NCBI RefSeq assembly: GCF_017826695.1
Contig: NZ_JAFFZW010000003.1
Span: 186,001-250,000 of the forward strand
Origin: Pseudomonas alliivorans
Lineage (GTDB): Bacteria; Pseudomonadota; Gammaproteobacteria; Pseudomonadales; Pseudomonadaceae
DNA: 64,000 bases
Direction: 5' to 3'
Both the position numbers and the translations under genes were made by a program. Numbering within the stretch: position 1 is the stretch's first letter; every line of letters starts with the position of its first letter. The notes below the pieces were generated by a model. It saw only the letters and a list, made by a program, of their open reading frames with translations, did not search any database and was not told where the DNA came from. Shown in pieces: positions 63,292 through 64,000 of this stretch.

Positions 63292-63925
63292 GCAGTCTCC
63301 TTTCCAGATGGCGCGCGCAGAGCGACAACGGATAGCAAAGGATGAAATAGCCCAGGGCAACGAAGCCATAGACCATGAAAGGTTCGAAGGTGGCGTTGGC
63401 CAGCATGCTGCCGGTCTTGGTCAATTCGGTGAAGCCGATGATCGAGGTCACGGCCGTACCTTTGACCACCTGCACCGAGAAGCCGACCGTTGGCGCAATT
63501 GCAATACGCAACGCCTGTGGCAGGATCACGTAGCGCATCTGCTCGAACGGGCTCAGGGCCAGACTGGCCGACGCTTCCCACTGGCCCTTGGAAATCGATT
63601 CGACGCACCCGCGCCAGATTTCAGCCAGATAGGCGCTGGTGAACAGCGTCAGTGCCAGAGCGGCTGCGGCCCACGGGGAAATATCCATCCCCATCAGCGC
63701 AACGCCGAAGAACACCAGAAACAGCTGCATCAAAAGCGGTGTGCCTTGAAACAGCTCTATATATAAGCTGGCTGCCACACGCGGCCCGGATTTCTCCGAG
63801 GTGCGCATGCCCATTACCAGCAGGCCGATCAGCCCGCCACCGATAAAAGCCACCAGCGACAGGGCCACCGTCCATTGCAGGCCGGTCAATAGATTGCGCA
63901 GGATGTCCCAGAGGGTAAAGTCCAT
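63278..63925 (-). CDS. Polar amino-acid ABC transporter permease
   Basis: This 215-residue inner-membrane permease of the HisMQ type has the coupling motif EAASLALSPFEQMRYVILPQA-like sequence, here EASASLALSPFEQMRYVIL, and an early RNLLTGLQWTVALSL. About five membrane segments are visible. It overlaps the ATPase gene and its own ATG overlaps the stop of the upstream permease (TGATG), so a coupled operon extends past the window edge. Confidence 0.92.
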   Translation of the reverse strand: MDFTLWDILRNLLTGLQWTVALSLVAFIGGGLIGLLVMGMRTSEKSGPRVAASLYIELFQGTPLLMQLFLVFFGVALMGMDISPWAAAALALTLFTSAYLAEIWRGCVESISKGQWEASASLALSPFEQMRYVILPQALRIAIAPTVGFSVQVVKGTAVTSIIGFTELTKTGSMLANATFEPFMVYGFVALGYFILCYPLSLCARHLERRLHASA

Positions 63926-64000
63926 CAGCTGCTCCTCGAGATGTAGCGACGTCCGATCCAGGCCAGCAACTGACGAATCAGCAGCGCCATGCCCAGATAG
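63925..64000 (-). CDS. C-terminal end of a second amino-acid ABC permease (partial)
   Basis: Only the last 24 codons are in the window (YLGMALLIRQLLAWIGRRYI, then SRSS and stop). The mixture of hydrophobic and basic residues at the end and the overlap with the next permease gene fit a paired HisQ/HisM-type permease. The substrate-binding protein gene is probably further upstream. Confidence 0.7.
   Translation of the reverse strand, partial: YLGMALLIRQLLAWIGRRYISRSS

Overview
The window is a chromosomal segment of a Pseudomonas, most probably of the P. syringae group. This rests on gene content and order, which match from memory the block of the P. aeruginosa PAO1 chromosome running from ppx/ppk/hemB through algP-algQ-dsbH-hemYXDC-algR-algZ-argH, cyaA, rnk, cyaY, lysA-dapF-xerC, amtB-glnK, comM, rep and xpt. 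It also rests on the high-GC coding style and on intergenic repeats of the Pseudomonas REP type. Most of the window is core genome; accessory DNA is concentrated at about 15.9-21.0 kb.

Layout. 0.2-2.1 kb: an acetyl-CoA hydrolase/transferase family enzyme. 2.2-6.7 kb: a sulfide/persulfide detoxification locus with a minus-strand operon (persulfide dioxygenase, type II sulfide:quinone oxidoreductase, TauE/SafE exporter). It is divergent from a sigma-54-dependent activator with a three-cysteine sensor region of the FisR kind. The divergent intergenic region holds a sigma-54 type promoter and four helically phased TGGCAG repeats. 6.7-15.9 kb: xpt, rep, a GGDEF-EAL protein, a MATE pump divergent from a LysR regulator, and a chemoreceptor. 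15.9-21.0 kb: an IS3-type transposase remnant at the 3' end of comM, a broken Bro-N antirepressor-like gene, an Abi/HEPN-type protein, a secreted hypothetical protein and a HigBA toxin-antitoxin pair with its own palindromic operator.

21.0-24.6 kb: ubiK, glnK-amtB with an NtrC-like site upstream, a YjbQ family protein and sutA. 24.6-29.2 kb: a minus-strand lptM-lysA-dapF-DUF484-xerC-HAD operon. 29.4-34.5 kb: cyaY, a DUF1289 gene, rnk, the large class I adenylate cyclase gene and two small conserved genes. 34.7-44.7 kb: a GST, argH, the algZ-algR two-component system, the translationally coupled hemC-hemD-hemX-hemY cluster, a DsbB/DsbH homologue and algQ (rsd). 44.7-50.3 kb: an FKBP-type isomerase, the Lys/Ala/Pro-repeat protein AlgP, a TIGR02444 gene, an ABC-F ATPase, a small MscS-like channel and a LysE exporter.

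50.4-53.5 kb: a four-gene envelope cluster (COG3014 lipoprotein, YcfL-like, LpoB-like, CsgG/LpoB-related). 53.9-55.8 kb: a cytochrome c/FTR1 iron permease fusion. 55.9-62.4 kb: elbB, a DedA protein, hemB, ppk and ppx; ppk and ppx share a 14-bp palindrome as their 3' ends. 62.6 kb to the end: the ATPase and one permease of a polar amino-acid ABC transporter, with a second permease cut by the window edge.

The clearest functional modules are sulfide oxidation with its sensor, nitrogen sensing (glnK-amtB), alginate/virulence regulation (algZ, algR, algQ, algP), tetrapyrrole synthesis (hemC, D, X, Y, B) and polyphosphate turnover (ppk, ppx). I recognised no tRNA, rRNA, CRISPR array or intact insertion sequence.
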